This document shows positions 9,096 to 17,019 of a DNA stretch of 53,557 nucleotides, piece by piece. How positions within the stretch are numbered: position 1 is the stretch's first letter; the number at the start of each line of letters is the position of its first letter. The notes beneath the pieces were generated by a model. It saw nothing but the letters and a program-made list of their open reading frames with translations. It was not told where the DNA came from and searched no databases. Origin of the DNA: Streptomyces scabichelini (GTDB taxonomy: Bacteria > Actinomycetota > Actinomycetes > Streptomycetales > Streptomycetaceae); the NCBI RefSeq assembly GCF_011045015.1, contig NZ_JAAKZY010000054.1, positions 1-53,557 of the forward strand, in the 5' to 3' direction. The position numbers were made by a program, and so were the translations under genes.

Positions 9096-9905
9096 TCAGT
9101 AGGACGGGACGAGGGACTTCTTGGACACCGGGAAGTCGAAGTAGGTGTCCGGGTAGAGCTCCGGTTTGTACGTGAAGTGCCACCATTCCTCGGGCAGGTT
9201 CACGAAACCGAGGTCTTCGAGGGTGTCCTTCAGCAGCAGCCGGTTGGCGCGCTGTTGCCCCTGGATGCGCGGGTCGAGGGTGTGCGACAGGGTGTCGAAG
9301 CAGTCGAAGCCGGTGCCCATGTCCACGGAGTTGTCGGGAAACCGTTCGGCCTGGGGTGCGTAGCACGGCACGAGCGGCTCCCCGGGGACGTACGGCCGGG
9401 TCGGTTTCGCCGGGAGCCGCACGAGCGTGAGGTCCATGGTGGATCCGCGGCTGTGGCCGGATTTCTCGGCGATGTAACCGTCCTCGAACAGGCGGGTCTT
9501 GTCGACCTGCGGGTAGAACTCGCCCTTCATGGTCTCGTCGTCCAGGTTCTCGGCCCAGCGGACGAAGTGGTCCACGGCTCGCTGCGGCCGGTAGCAGTCG
9601 TACACCTTCAGGGAGTAGCCCTGGCGCAGCAGCCTCGTCTGGGCCTTGTGAAGGGCCTCTGCCGCGGGCTTGGTGAGGATGCAGAGGGATTGCCGGTAGC
9701 CGTCGATGCGCTCGCCCACGAAGTTGTGCGGGGTGAAGTACCGGATCTCCTGGAGGATCGTCCGGTCCACGGATCTCAGCGCCACGAAGTCCTCGGGGGC
9801 CTTCTGCTCCGGAGTCGCCCGGGCGGTGGCGGAGGCGGCGGTGACGGCCAGCAGGGCGGCGAGCGCGGTGACGAGTCCGCGTACCGCGGTGGAGAGTCGG
9901 GTCAT
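9096..9905 (-). CDS. Secreted D-Ala-D-Ala dipeptidase, VanX family
   Basis: Zinc metallopeptidase of the M15D family that hydrolyses D-alanyl-D-alanine-type dipeptides. The 269-residue precursor begins with a signal peptide (MTRLSTAVRGLVTALAALLA then an AxA-type cleavage site near residue 30), so it acts outside the membrane, unlike cytoplasmic VanX. The catalytic set is present: Arg in YDCYRPQRA, zinc ligands in SGHSRGSTMD, and the Glu/His motif EEWWHF. Start ATG 9905 is the one giving the signal peptide; the longer frame to 10175 is not needed. No vanHA, vanS or vanR is adjacent, so a role in wall-peptide recycling is more likely than glycopeptide resistance. Confidence 0.88.
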   Translation of the reverse strand: MTRLSTAVRGLVTALAALLAVTAASATARATPEQKAPEDFVALRSVDRTILQEIRYFTPHNFVGERIDGYRQSLCILTKPAAEALHKAQTRLLRQGYSLKVYDCYRPQRAVDHFVRWAENLDDETMKGEFYPQVDKTRLFEDGYIAEKSGHSRGSTMDLTLVRLPAKPTRPYVPGEPLVPCYAPQAERFPDNSVDMGTGFDCFDTLSHTLDPRIQGQQRANRLLLKDTLEDLGFVNLPEEWWHFTYKPELYPDTYFDFPVSKKSLVPSY

Positions 9906-10214
9906 GCTCCTTGCGTTTATCAGCCGCGGGTTCCGTGGGGGAAGCGATCGGATACAGTCCGCGCCCGATCCGGTGGCGAGAGACGGCCGGAACCACCCCC
10001 GTAGGCCCCGGCCGTCCCTACCGATACTCCGACGCCAAGAAGGGCCCGAGCGGTTCTCGTAACTCACTGACCATTCAACTGACGCACCGCCCGATCGACT
10101 GACGCGCCGCTTGATCAGCCGAAGCACCGCCCTGTCAATCGGCACCCTGCCCAATCGGCACGGCCCATGGCACACTTCTGACGTACCGTCAGATCTTGTT
10201 GTTCTGGAGGGACC
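9906..10214. other. Divergent intergenic region, 309 bp
   Basis: Separates the VanX-like gene (-) from the DUF35 gene (+). It holds the 17-bp palindrome at 10177-10193 (listed separately) and the DUF35 ribosome site CTGGAGG at 10204-10210. I see no further gene. Confidence 0.6.
10177..10193. promoter_or_regulatory. 17-bp palindromic operator, TetR-type
   Basis: TCTGACG-TAC-CGTCAGA is a perfect 7-bp inverted repeat with a 3-nt spacer, 22 bp before the DUF35 start. Dyads of this shape are typical of TetR-family repressors of acyl-CoA/lipid genes. No regulator gene is adjacent, so the protein is unknown. Confidence 0.65.
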
Positions 10215-10661
10215 TTGTCGCGTACCCGCACACCCGTGGTCACCGGCTGGTTCACCGGCGAAGGGGACGACTTCCGGCTTCTGGGCACGCGCTGCTCGGC
10301 CTGCTCGTCGGTGTTCTTCCCCCGCGAGGACGCCTTCTGCCGTAATCCGGGGTGCCCGGGCGGCGAGCTGGCCGAGGTCCCGCTGTCCCGGCGCGGCCGC
10401 ATCTGGTCGTACACCGACAGCCGGTACCGGCCGCCGTCACCGTATGTGTCCGACCCGGAACTCGAATGGCAGCCATACACGTTGATCGCTGTGGAGCTGG
10501 AATCCGAGCGGATCGTGGTGCTCGGGCAGACGGTTCCCGGAATCACCGTCGCCGATCTGACGGTGGGCATGGAGGTGGAGGTCGTCCCGGGCGTGCTGAA
10601 CGAGGACGCGGAGACGACCTGGACGACGTGGCACTGGCGGCCGACGGGGGTGACGGCATGA
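10215..10661 (+). CDS. DUF35 OB-fold / zinc-ribbon acyl-CoA-associated protein
   Basis: A 149-residue protein of the ChsH2-like/DUF35 type: an N-terminal rubredoxin-like zinc ribbon (RCSACSSVFF, then CRNPGC) and a C-terminal OB fold. Such proteins bind acyl-CoA and usually partner a thiolase-fold enzyme or a MaoC-like hydratase. The start is the TTG at 10215, four bases after GGAGG; no better ATG or GTG precedes it. The stop overlaps the next gene by 4 bp (ATGA), indicating translational coupling and a stable protein pair. Confidence 0.85.
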   Translation: MSRTRTPVVTGWFTGEGDDFRLLGTRCSACSSVFFPREDAFCRNPGCPGGELAEVPLSRRGRIWSYTDSRYRPPSPYVSDPELEWQPYTLIAVELESERIVVLGQTVPGITVADLTVGMEVEVVPGVLNEDAETTWTTWHWRPTGVTA

Positions 10662-11848
10662 CGGGTGAGGTGGCGGTGCTCGGCGCGGGCATGCACCCCT
10701 GGGGCAAGTGGGGTCGCGGTTTCGTCGAGTACGGGACGGTGGCGGCGCGCGCGGCGCTGGCCGACGCGGGGGTCGACTGGCGGGACGTCGGCTCGATCGT
10801 CGGCGCGGACACGGTCCGTGGCGGCTATCCGGGGTACGTGGCCGGGGCGACGTTCGCGAAGGCGCTGGGCTGGCAGGGCGCCCGCGTGGCGAGTGTCTAC
10901 GCGGCGTGCGCGTCCGGGGCCCAGGCCGTCAGCGCGGCCCGGGCGCAGATCCTTTCCGGACTCGCGGACGTGGTCCTCGTGGTGGGCGCGGACGCGGCTC
11001 CGAAGGGGTTCTTCCGGCCCGCCGGCGGGGACAGGCCCGACGACCCTGACTGGCTGCGGTTCCGGGTCCTGGGAGCGACGAATCCGGCGTACTTCGGGCT
11101 GTACGCGCGGCGGCGGATGGCCGTACACGGGGACACGCTGGAGGACTTCGCCCAGGTCAAGGTGAAGAACGCCGCCCTGGGGGCGCTGAATCCGTACGCG
11201 CGCTACCGCAAGCGGGTCACCGCCGAGGAGGTCGCCGCCTCGGCGGTGGTCGCCGATCCGCTGCGGCTGCTCGACATCTGCGCGACCTCGGACGGCGCGG
11301 CTGCACTCGTGCTGTCCAGCATGGAGTTCGCGCGGTGTCATGGGGCCGCGGATCCGGTGCGGATCCGCGCGGTGTCCACGGTGACACCGCGCTATCCCAG
11401 AACGGTCCTCGATCTGCCGGACATCGCGACGGACTCCGCGGTCGCGGTGGAGCCGGCGGCCGAGACGTTCCGCGCGTCGATCGCGCGCGCGGCGTACGAG
11501 GAGGCGGGCATCGGCCCGGAGGACCTCTCGCTCGCCGAGGTCTATGACCTGTCCACTGCCCTGGAGTTGCAGTGGTACGAGGACCTGGGGCTGTGCGGCG
11601 AGGGCGAGGCGGCCAAGCTCCTCCGAGAGGGTGCGACGGCGCCGGGCGGGCGAATACCCGTGAACGTCAGCGGCGGACTCGCCTCCTTCGGAGAGGCCGT
11701 TCCGGCGCAGGCCATCGCCCAAGTCTGCGAGCTCACCTGGCAGTTGCGAGGTGTGGCGGGCGAACGGCAGGTCGCGGGCGCGCGAGTGGGCATCACCGCG
11801 AACCAGGGGCTGTTCGGGCACGGATCGTCCGTGATAGCGGTCCGATGA
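10658..11848 (+). CDS. Thiolase-fold lipid-transfer protein (SCP2-thiolase / Ltp-like)
   Basis: A 396-residue thiolase-superfamily protein, coupled to the DUF35 gene. The N-terminal nucleophile region is kept (Cys84 in YAACASGAQAV). The region that is normally SGG..GHP..ATG reads SGGLASFGEAVPAQA, so the catalytic His is replaced by Glu346, and the C-terminal cysteine motif is replaced by NQGLFGHGSS. It therefore may not be a standard thiolase. Similar DUF35-paired Ltp proteins in steroid catabolism are retro-aldolases. The substrate is unknown, probably a CoA thioester. The start ATG at 10658 overlaps the DUF35 stop. Expression is probably controlled from the palindrome at 10177. Confidence 0.82.
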   Translation: MTGEVAVLGAGMHPWGKWGRGFVEYGTVAARAALADAGVDWRDVGSIVGADTVRGGYPGYVAGATFAKALGWQGARVASVYAACASGAQAVSAARAQILSGLADVVLVVGADAAPKGFFRPAGGDRPDDPDWLRFRVLGATNPAYFGLYARRRMAVHGDTLEDFAQVKVKNAALGALNPYARYRKRVTAEEVAASAVVADPLRLLDICATSDGAAALVLSSMEFARCHGAADPVRIRAVSTVTPRYPRTVLDLPDIATDSAVAVEPAAETFRASIARAAYEEAGIGPEDLSLAEVYDLSTALELQWYEDLGLCGEGEAAKLLREGATAPGGRIPVNVSGGLASFGEAVPAQAIAQVCELTWQLRGVAGERQVAGARVGITANQGLFGHGSSVIAVR

Positions 11849-11973
11849 CCGCAGGGTGTCCTGCGCAATGGGGCCTGAAGAGCCTTCCGTACGCTGTGTG
11901 ATCGGCCAGGAATCCTGCGTGAACAGCGCGTGAACTGCGCTTGGGCGCTCGCTGGAGGCGTCATCATGCTTCC

Positions 11974-13626
11974 GTGCGCTCCTGGACGGATACTCTCCGC
12001 TTCGCCTTCCAGCCGGTCGTCAATCTGACGACCGGAGGGGTCGCGGCGCTGGAGATACTCGCCCGTCCGGAGGCGGGTGACGTCCTCGCGCAGGCCCGCC
12101 GCGACCCCGAACTCGACGGTCGGCTGGCCGCGTTGGCGATCCGGGCGGCGGCCCGTCAGGAGACGCTGCTGCCGCTCCACGTCAATGTGTTCGCGGGCAC
12201 CCTCGCCGACCTCGGAGGGCTCGCCGCGCTGCGGGAGGCCGTGCGCGAGGTGGGGCGCATGCCGTGGGAGGTGACGGTCGACGTCGGCCCGCCGTTCACC
12301 CATGTGCCGCACCAGGCACTCATCGAGACGGTCTCCGCGTTGCGGGGCGAGGGCTTCCGGATCTGCGCGGACGGCATCGGTGACGGCGACGTACCCCTTC
12401 GGGTGCTCGCGGATCTCGCTCCCGACCTCGTCAAGCTCGACGCGTCCCTGCTGACGCGGCCGGCGGTGGTGCGGGCGATGCGGACGCTGTGCGAGCATCT
12501 CGGCGCGCTGCTGTCCGTCGAGGGCGTCGAGACCGAGCTGCAGTGTGCTGCGGCTCTGTCGGCGGGTGCGCAACTGGCGCAGGGCGAGCTGTTCGGACCC
12601 CCGGCACGCCGTCCGGCGGCGGACGTATACGTTCCGGCTCTGTCCCCGGCGACCGGGACAACGCCTCCGTACGGGCCGTCGGTACGGCAGTTCGTACGGC
12701 CTGCCGCGCTGCTGCCCGCCTCCGCGTCCGCGGGGCAGGTGCGGGCGCTGCTGACCGGGTCGCCGGAGGTGTCCGGGGTGCTGCTCGTGGACGCCGCGGG
12801 GGTCCCGGTGCGGTCGGTGCACCGGTCCCGGTTCCTGCTGTCGCTGTCGGGCCGCTACGGGCACGCGCTGTACGCCGACCGGCCGGCCGCCAAGCTCGGC
12901 GATCCGCCGCGTACGGTCGGTGTCGACGCCACCGCGTGGGAGGTCCTCGACGTGGTGGCGGACGGGGATCGCGACCGTACGTCCGACGACGTCGCGGTCG
13001 TCGACCGGCTCGGGCGGTGTGTGGGCGTCGTACGCCTGGCCGATCTCGTACGGGCGCTGGCCGAGAGCCGCGTCGAGGAGGCGGCCGCGCTGAATCCGCT
13101 CACGCGGCTGCCCGGTTCGGACGCGATTACCGGCGAGGTGGACCGGCGGATCGCGGACGGGCGGATCTTCGCGCTGAGCTGGCTTGACGTCGACGGCTTC
13201 AAGCAGGTCAACGACGGTGCGGGGTTCGCCGCGGGCGACGAGCTGATCCGCGCGGTGGGGCGGGCGCTGCAGACGGCCGCGTCCGGGGCCACGCGCGTGG
13301 GGCACATCGGCGGTGACGACTTCCTGGTCCTGGCTGATCCGGACGGGCTCGATCCGTTGGCCACGTCGGTTCTCGACACGCCGTGGTCGGCCGGTGGACT
13401 CGCCGTCACGCTGTCCCTGGCCACGGTGCTGTGCGCCCCGGGGAGCGTGACCGACCACCGGCAGGCAGCGGCGTGTCTGGCCCCGCTCAAGCAGGCCGCG
13501 AAGTCCCTGCGGGGCGCGAGCTGGGTGCTGGGCCACGCGGGCCTGCCCGGCCACGAGATCCGCCGCGGCTCGGGGGCGGCGCCCGCGCAGGCCGGATGCG
13601 GGGCGGGTGGGCCCCAGCTAGGCTGA
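11974..13626 (+). CDS. EAL-CBS-GGDEF protein, possible c-di-GMP turnover or sensing
   Basis: About 550 residues, with an unusual order: EAL-like domain first (about 5-240), a central region of about 130 residues resembling the CBS domains of such proteins, then GGDEF. The EAL signature is degenerate (EIL for EAL), and the DDFG-type motif reads ADGIGDGD. NVF, KLD, VEGVE and QG are kept. The GGDEF signature is IGGDDF. So phosphodiesterase activity is doubtful and cyclase activity possible. No membrane segment, so it is cytoplasmic. The start is uncertain: GTG 11974 and TTG 11941 are in frame, but the good GGAGG at 11954 is best spaced for an out-of-frame ATG at 11966 that opens only 20 codons. 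Confidence 0.85.
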   Translation: MRSWTDTLRFAFQPVVNLTTGGVAALEILARPEAGDVLAQARRDPELDGRLAALAIRAAARQETLLPLHVNVFAGTLADLGGLAALREAVREVGRMPWEVTVDVGPPFTHVPHQALIETVSALRGEGFRICADGIGDGDVPLRVLADLAPDLVKLDASLLTRPAVVRAMRTLCEHLGALLSVEGVETELQCAAALSAGAQLAQGELFGPPARRPAADVYVPALSPATGTTPPYGPSVRQFVRPAALLPASASAGQVRALLTGSPEVSGVLLVDAAGVPVRSVHRSRFLLSLSGRYGHALYADRPAAKLGDPPRTVGVDATAWEVLDVVADGDRDRTSDDVAVVDRLGRCVGVVRLADLVRALAESRVEEAAALNPLTRLPGSDAITGEVDRRIADGRIFALSWLDVDGFKQVNDGAGFAAGDELIRAVGRALQTAASGATRVGHIGGDDFLVLADPDGLDPLATSVLDTPWSAGGLAVTLSLATVLCAPGSVTDHRQAAACLAPLKQAAKSLRGASWVLGHAGLPGHEIRRGSGAAPAQAGCGAGGPQLG

Positions 13627-13709
13627 GGGCTCTGCGGTACTGCCTCCGCAGGGCTTGGGAGCTGACGCGCACGGCACCGTCGTACACCGGTGGCGGTTCC
13701 GGCCGTCCT

Positions 13710-13737
13710 GGTTCAGGCCCCTTTGTGGACCTGAACC
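13710..13737. promoter_or_regulatory. Inverted repeat GGTTCAGG-N12-CCTGAACC
   Basis: Perfect 8-bp arms at 13710-13717 and 13730-13737, just upstream of the putative glpF -35 (13754). It could be an operator for a glycerol regulator of the GylR type or a hairpin ending the upstream gene. No gylR is in the window. Confidence 0.45.
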
Positions 13738-13978
13738 GTTGTCGCCCGCGACCTTGACGGTCCTTGACCTCCGGTGAACACTTCCGGATGTCAGTCGGCG
13801 TCGCCGCATTCCGGCGTATTCAGGCATCGCGCCGCGCGGGCTCTCGCCTGCGCCAACGGGTCATCCCCCACGGGCGATTCGGCTGCCACGGCACGCTCGT
13901 CACGGACGCCGGGCGGGGCGCGGGACTCTCCCTGCCTTCGGCTGAAGTAGCCATGGGAAACGCACCCTGCACGGTGGA

Positions 13979-13997
13979 CCGGGGCGGACCGCCCCGG
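13979..13997. promoter_or_regulatory. GC palindrome directly before the glpF ribosome site
   Basis: CCGGGGCGG-A-CCGCCCCGG, nine-base arms around one base, ending 10 bp before the AGGAG of glpF. In RNA it could form a stem in the leader, or in DNA a repressor site. Confidence 0.4.
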
Positions 13998-14017
13998 GCT
14001 TGGGCCTAGGAGCCGCC

Positions 14018-14743
14018 ATGAGCAATGGAGACATCTTCGTCGGTGAGGTCATCGGCACAGCGATCCTGATCCTCTTCGGCGCCGGAGTGGTCGCCGCCGT
14101 AGTACTGAACTACTCCAAGGCGAAGGACGCCGGCTGGGTCGTCATCGCGTTCGGCTGGGGCTTCGGCGTGATGGCCGGGGCGTACACCGCGGCGCCGCTG
14201 TCCGGCGGGCACCTCAACCCGGCGGTGACGCTCGGCATCGCCATCGACACCGGGGACTGGGACAAGGTCCCCATCTACGTCGCCGGACAGATGGTCGGCG
14301 CCGTCCTCGGCGCGGTCCTGTGCTGGTTGGTCTACTTCGCGCAGTTCCAGGCCAACGCCGAAGAGGACAAGGCGCAGCCGACGCTCGGGATCTTCTCCAC
14401 CGCACCCGCGATCCGCAATCCGGTGGCGAACCTCATCACCGAGATCATCGCGACCGTCGGTCTGGTCCTGCCGATCCTGGCCTTCGGCCTCACCAAGGGT
14501 CTCGGCGAGTCCGGCACCGCGATCCTGATCGTCTCCTTCCTGGTGGTCGGCATCGGTCTGTCGCTCGGCGGTCCTACGGGATACGCCATCAACCCGGCCC
14601 GCGACCTGGGTCCGCGCATCACCCACGCCCTGCTCCCGATCCCCAACAAGGGCACCTCGGACTGGAGTTACGCGTGGATCCCGGTGGTGGGACCACTGAT
14701 CGGCGGGGCGCTCTCGGGGCTCATCTTCAACGCAGCCTTCTGA
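14018..14743 (+). CDS. glpF: Glycerol uptake facilitator (MIP family)
   Basis: Membrane channel letting glycerol enter by diffusion. The 241-residue protein has six hydrophobic helices and both pore motifs, HLNPAVTLG in the first half and INPARDLGPR in the second. The Asp after the second NPAR is the glycerol-facilitator rather than water-channel signature. ATG 14018 is chosen behind AGGAGCCGCC; an in-frame ATG at 14000 lies before that ribosome site. glpK follows after 22 bp, so the two form an operon that imports and phosphorylates glycerol. The usual third member glpD and the regulator gylR are not present here. Confidence 0.95.
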   Translation: MSNGDIFVGEVIGTAILILFGAGVVAAVVLNYSKAKDAGWVVIAFGWGFGVMAGAYTAAPLSGGHLNPAVTLGIAIDTGDWDKVPIYVAGQMVGAVLGAVLCWLVYFAQFQANAEEDKAQPTLGIFSTAPAIRNPVANLITEIIATVGLVLPILAFGLTKGLGESGTAILIVSFLVVGIGLSLGGPTGYAINPARDLGPRITHALLPIPNKGTSDWSYAWIPVVGPLIGGALSGLIFNAAF

Positions 14744-14765
14744 AGAATCCGACGAAGGGGACGTC

Positions 14766-16277
14766 ATGACAGACAAGTTCGTCGCCGCAATCGACCAGGG
14801 CACCACTTCAAGTCGCTGCATCATCTTCAACCAGGACGGCGCGATCGTCGCCGTCGACCAGCGTGAGCACCGCCAGATCTTCCCCAAGCCGGGCTGGGTG
14901 GAGCACGACGCCACCGAGATCTGGTCGAAGGTGCAGGCCGTGGTCGCGGGCGCGGTCGCGAAGGCCGGTCTCCGCGCCGACCAGCTCAGCGCGCTGGGGA
15001 TCACCAACCAGCGGGAGACGACGCTCCTGTGGGACCGCGCCACGGGCAAGCCCGTGCACAACGCGATCGTCTGGCAGGACACCCGTACCTCCGCGCTCTG
15101 CAACGAGCTGGGCGGCTCGGACGGCCAGGACCGTTTCCGCGAGCAGACCGGGCTGCCGCTGGCCAGCTACTTCTCCGGGCCGAAGGCGGCCTGGCTGCTG
15201 GACAACGTGCCGGGGCTGCGGGCACGGGCCGAGCGGGGCGAGATCGCCTTCGGCACGATCGACTCCTGGCTGATCTGGAACCTCACCGGCGGCACGGACG
15301 GCGGCCACCACGTCACCGACGTGACCAACGCCGGGCGCACCATGCTGATGAACCTCGAGACCCTTCAGTGGGACGCCTCGATCCTCTCCGCGATGAACGT
15401 TCCCGAAGCGGTCCTCCCGGAGATCAAGTCCTCGGCCGAGGTGTACGGGACCGCTGTGGGCCAGCTCGGCGGGGTGCCCGTCGCGTCGGCGCTCGGCGAC
15501 CAGCAGGCGGCGGTCTTCGGGCAGGCCTGCTATGACGTGGGCACGGCCAAGAACACGTACGGCACGGGCAGCTTCCTGCTGCTCAACACCGGGAACCGGC
15601 CCGTGCCCTCGAAGAGCGGGCTGCTCACCACCATGGGCTACAAGATCGGCTCCGAGGCGCCGGTGTACTGCCTGGAGGGGTCGATCGCGATCACCGGCGC
15701 CCTGGTGCAGTGGTTCCGCGACCAGCTCGGCATCATCCGTACGTCGGACGAGATCGAGACCCTGGCGGCGAGCGTCGAGGACAACGGCGGCGCGTACATC
15801 GTGCCCGCGTTCTCCGGCCTGTTCGCGCCCTACTGGCGTTCCGACGCGCGCGGTGTCATCACCGGACTCACGCGGTACGTCACGAAGGGGCACCTCGCGC
15901 GCGCGGTGCTCGAAGCGACGAGCTGGCAGACCCGTGAGGTCGTCGACGCCATGTTCCAGGACTCCGGGGTGCAGATCACGACCCTGAAGGTGGACGGCGG
16001 CATGACGAAGAACAACCTCCTGATGCAGCACCAGGCGGACGTCCTCGACGTGCCGGTGATCCGCCCGAAGGTCTCCGAGACGACCTGCCTGGGTGCCGCG
16101 TATGCGGCCGGGCTGGCGACCGGGGTGTGGAACGACCTCGACGAGCTGAAGGCGCACTGGCAGAAGGACGTCGAGTGGACACCGTCCATGGAGTCGTCGG
16201 TACGCGACCGTGAGTACCACAACTGGCACAAGGCGGTGGAGAAGAGCTTCGGCTGGCACGAGGACGGCGAAGGCTAG
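14766..16277 (+). CDS. glpK: Glycerol kinase
   Basis: ATP-dependent phosphorylation of glycerol to sn-glycerol 3-phosphate (EC 2.7.1.30), trapping glycerol imported by GlpF. The 503-residue length and sequence are typical of FGGY kinases: AAIDQGTTSSRCIIF at the N-terminus, TNQRETTLLWDR, the block GTIDSWLIWNLTGG, and the C-terminal signature LKVDGGMTKNNLLMQ. The start ATG has AAGGGG upstream. It ends at a strong bidirectional terminator shared with cvnD. Unlike many Streptomyces glycerol operons, it is not followed by a glycerol-3-phosphate dehydrogenase. Confidence 0.97.
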   Translation: MTDKFVAAIDQGTTSSRCIIFNQDGAIVAVDQREHRQIFPKPGWVEHDATEIWSKVQAVVAGAVAKAGLRADQLSALGITNQRETTLLWDRATGKPVHNAIVWQDTRTSALCNELGGSDGQDRFREQTGLPLASYFSGPKAAWLLDNVPGLRARAERGEIAFGTIDSWLIWNLTGGTDGGHHVTDVTNAGRTMLMNLETLQWDASILSAMNVPEAVLPEIKSSAEVYGTAVGQLGGVPVASALGDQQAAVFGQACYDVGTAKNTYGTGSFLLLNTGNRPVPSKSGLLTTMGYKIGSEAPVYCLEGSIAITGALVQWFRDQLGIIRTSDEIETLAASVEDNGGAYIVPAFSGLFAPYWRSDARGVITGLTRYVTKGHLARAVLEATSWQTREVVDAMFQDSGVQITTLKVDGGMTKNNLLMQHQADVLDVPVIRPKVSETTCLGAAYAAGLATGVWNDLDELKAHWQKDVEWTPSMESSVRDREYHNWHKAVEKSFGWHEDGEG

Positions 16278-16356
16278 GCTGCGTTTTCACGGTTTTGCGG
16301 TTTCGCGTTTCTCGCGGTCCACGCGCGCGTGCGTCACGCGTGTAGTACCTCAGGAC

Positions 16357-16394
16357 CACGGCCCGTACCCCGGTCGGCGGGGGTACGGGCCGTG
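16357..16394. terminator. Bidirectional terminator between glpK and cvnD
   Basis: Perfect 15-bp stem: CACGGCCCGTACCCC (16357-16371) and its complement (16380-16394), 8-nt loop. It lies between convergent genes. Confidence 0.8.
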
Positions 16395-16413
16395 CGCGTG
16401 GCGGGCGAGCGCT

Positions 16414-17019
16414 TCAGGTGGTGACGGTCTGGCGGCGGTCGGCCGCGTACGCCATCGCGTGCTGGACCACGCCGATGAGGACCTCCTTGACCGACTCCCG
16501 GTCCCGCGCGTCGCACAGCACGACGGGCACTTCGGGGTCGAGGTCGAGGGCCTGGCGGACGTCTTCGGCGGGGTAACGGGCGGAGCCCTCGAAGCAGTTG
16601 ACGCCCACGACGAAGGGTATGGAGCGCCGCTCGAAGTAGTCGACCGCGGCGAAGCAGTCCTCCAGGCGGCGGGTGTCGGCGAGCACGACGGCACCCAGGG
16701 CACCGGTGGAGAGCTCGTCCCACAGGAACCAGAAGCGGTCCTGACCGGGCGTCCCGAAGAGGTACAGGACCAGGTCCTCGCGGAGCGTGATGCGGCCGAA
16801 GTCCATGGCGACCGTGGTGGTGTGCTTGCCCTCCACGCCGCTGGTGTCGTCGACCGGGCGGCCCGCCTCGGTGAGCACTTCCTCGGTCCGCAGCGGCTTG
16901 ATCTCGCTGACCGCGCCGACCAGCGTCGTCTTCCCCACCCCGAAGCCGCCCGCCACGAGGATCTTGAGCGTGACGGGCTCGACCGGGGGCTTGCCGCGTT
17001 CAGAACGCCCGAAGATCAT
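16414..17019 (-). CDS. cvnD: Conservon GTP/ATP-binding protein CvnD
   Basis: Small Ras-like GTPase of Streptomyces conservons, which work with a CvnA histidine-kinase-like membrane sensor and the partners CvnB and CvnC. 201 residues, normal for the family: the start MIFGRSERGKPPVEPVTLKI is diagnostic, the P-loop is GGFGVGKTTL, the G3-like motif is LFGTPGQDRF, and VNCFEG replaces NKxD. ATG 17019 has AGGAGA just upstream. Its 5' end overlaps the last 20 bp of the 5-oxoprolinase gene. The matching cvnC, cvnB and cvnA lie 12.5 kb away (29.5-33.5 kb) in the same order and orientation, so this appears to be the detached fourth gene of a split conservon. Confidence 0.93.
   Translation of the reverse strand: MIFGRSERGKPPVEPVTLKILVAGGFGVGKTTLVGAVSEIKPLRTEEVLTEAGRPVDDTSGVEGKHTTTVAMDFGRITLREDLVLYLFGTPGQDRFWFLWDELSTGALGAVVLADTRRLEDCFAAVDYFERRSIPFVVGVNCFEGSARYPAEDVRQALDLDPEVPVVLCDARDRESVKEVLIGVVQHAMAYAADRRQTVTT

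Larger units (their letters stand above)
13627..14017. other. Intergenic region upstream of glpF, 391 bp
   Basis: Contains a small hairpin (CTGCGG 13632-13637 with CCGCAG 13646-13651) that may end the previous gene, the two inverted repeats listed separately, and TTGACG (13754-13759) with a weak AACACT 17 bp on as a possible glpF promoter. A short open frame at 13764-14009 has no ribosome site and atypical composition, and I do not call it. Confidence 0.5.

Noticed and set aside
9096..9905. Vancomycin resistance role for the VanX-like gene
   Set aside because: No vanH, vanA, vanR or vanS nearby, and the protein has a signal peptide, unlike resistance VanX.
11966..12028. ATG with ideal GGAGG spacing before the EAL-GGDEF gene, suggesting a frameshifted start
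   Set aside because: It opens only about 20 codons and the downstream frame begins cleanly at GTG 11974; a sequencing error or leader peptide is possible but not supported enough.
11542..13554. Minus-strand 670-codon frame opposite the EAL-GGDEF gene
   Set aside because: Low-complexity Arg/Pro-rich translation, no start signal, and the opposite strand encodes a recognisable protein.
13764..14009. 81-codon frame upstream of glpF
   Set aside because: No ribosome site, no conserved feature, overlaps the glpF leader palindrome.
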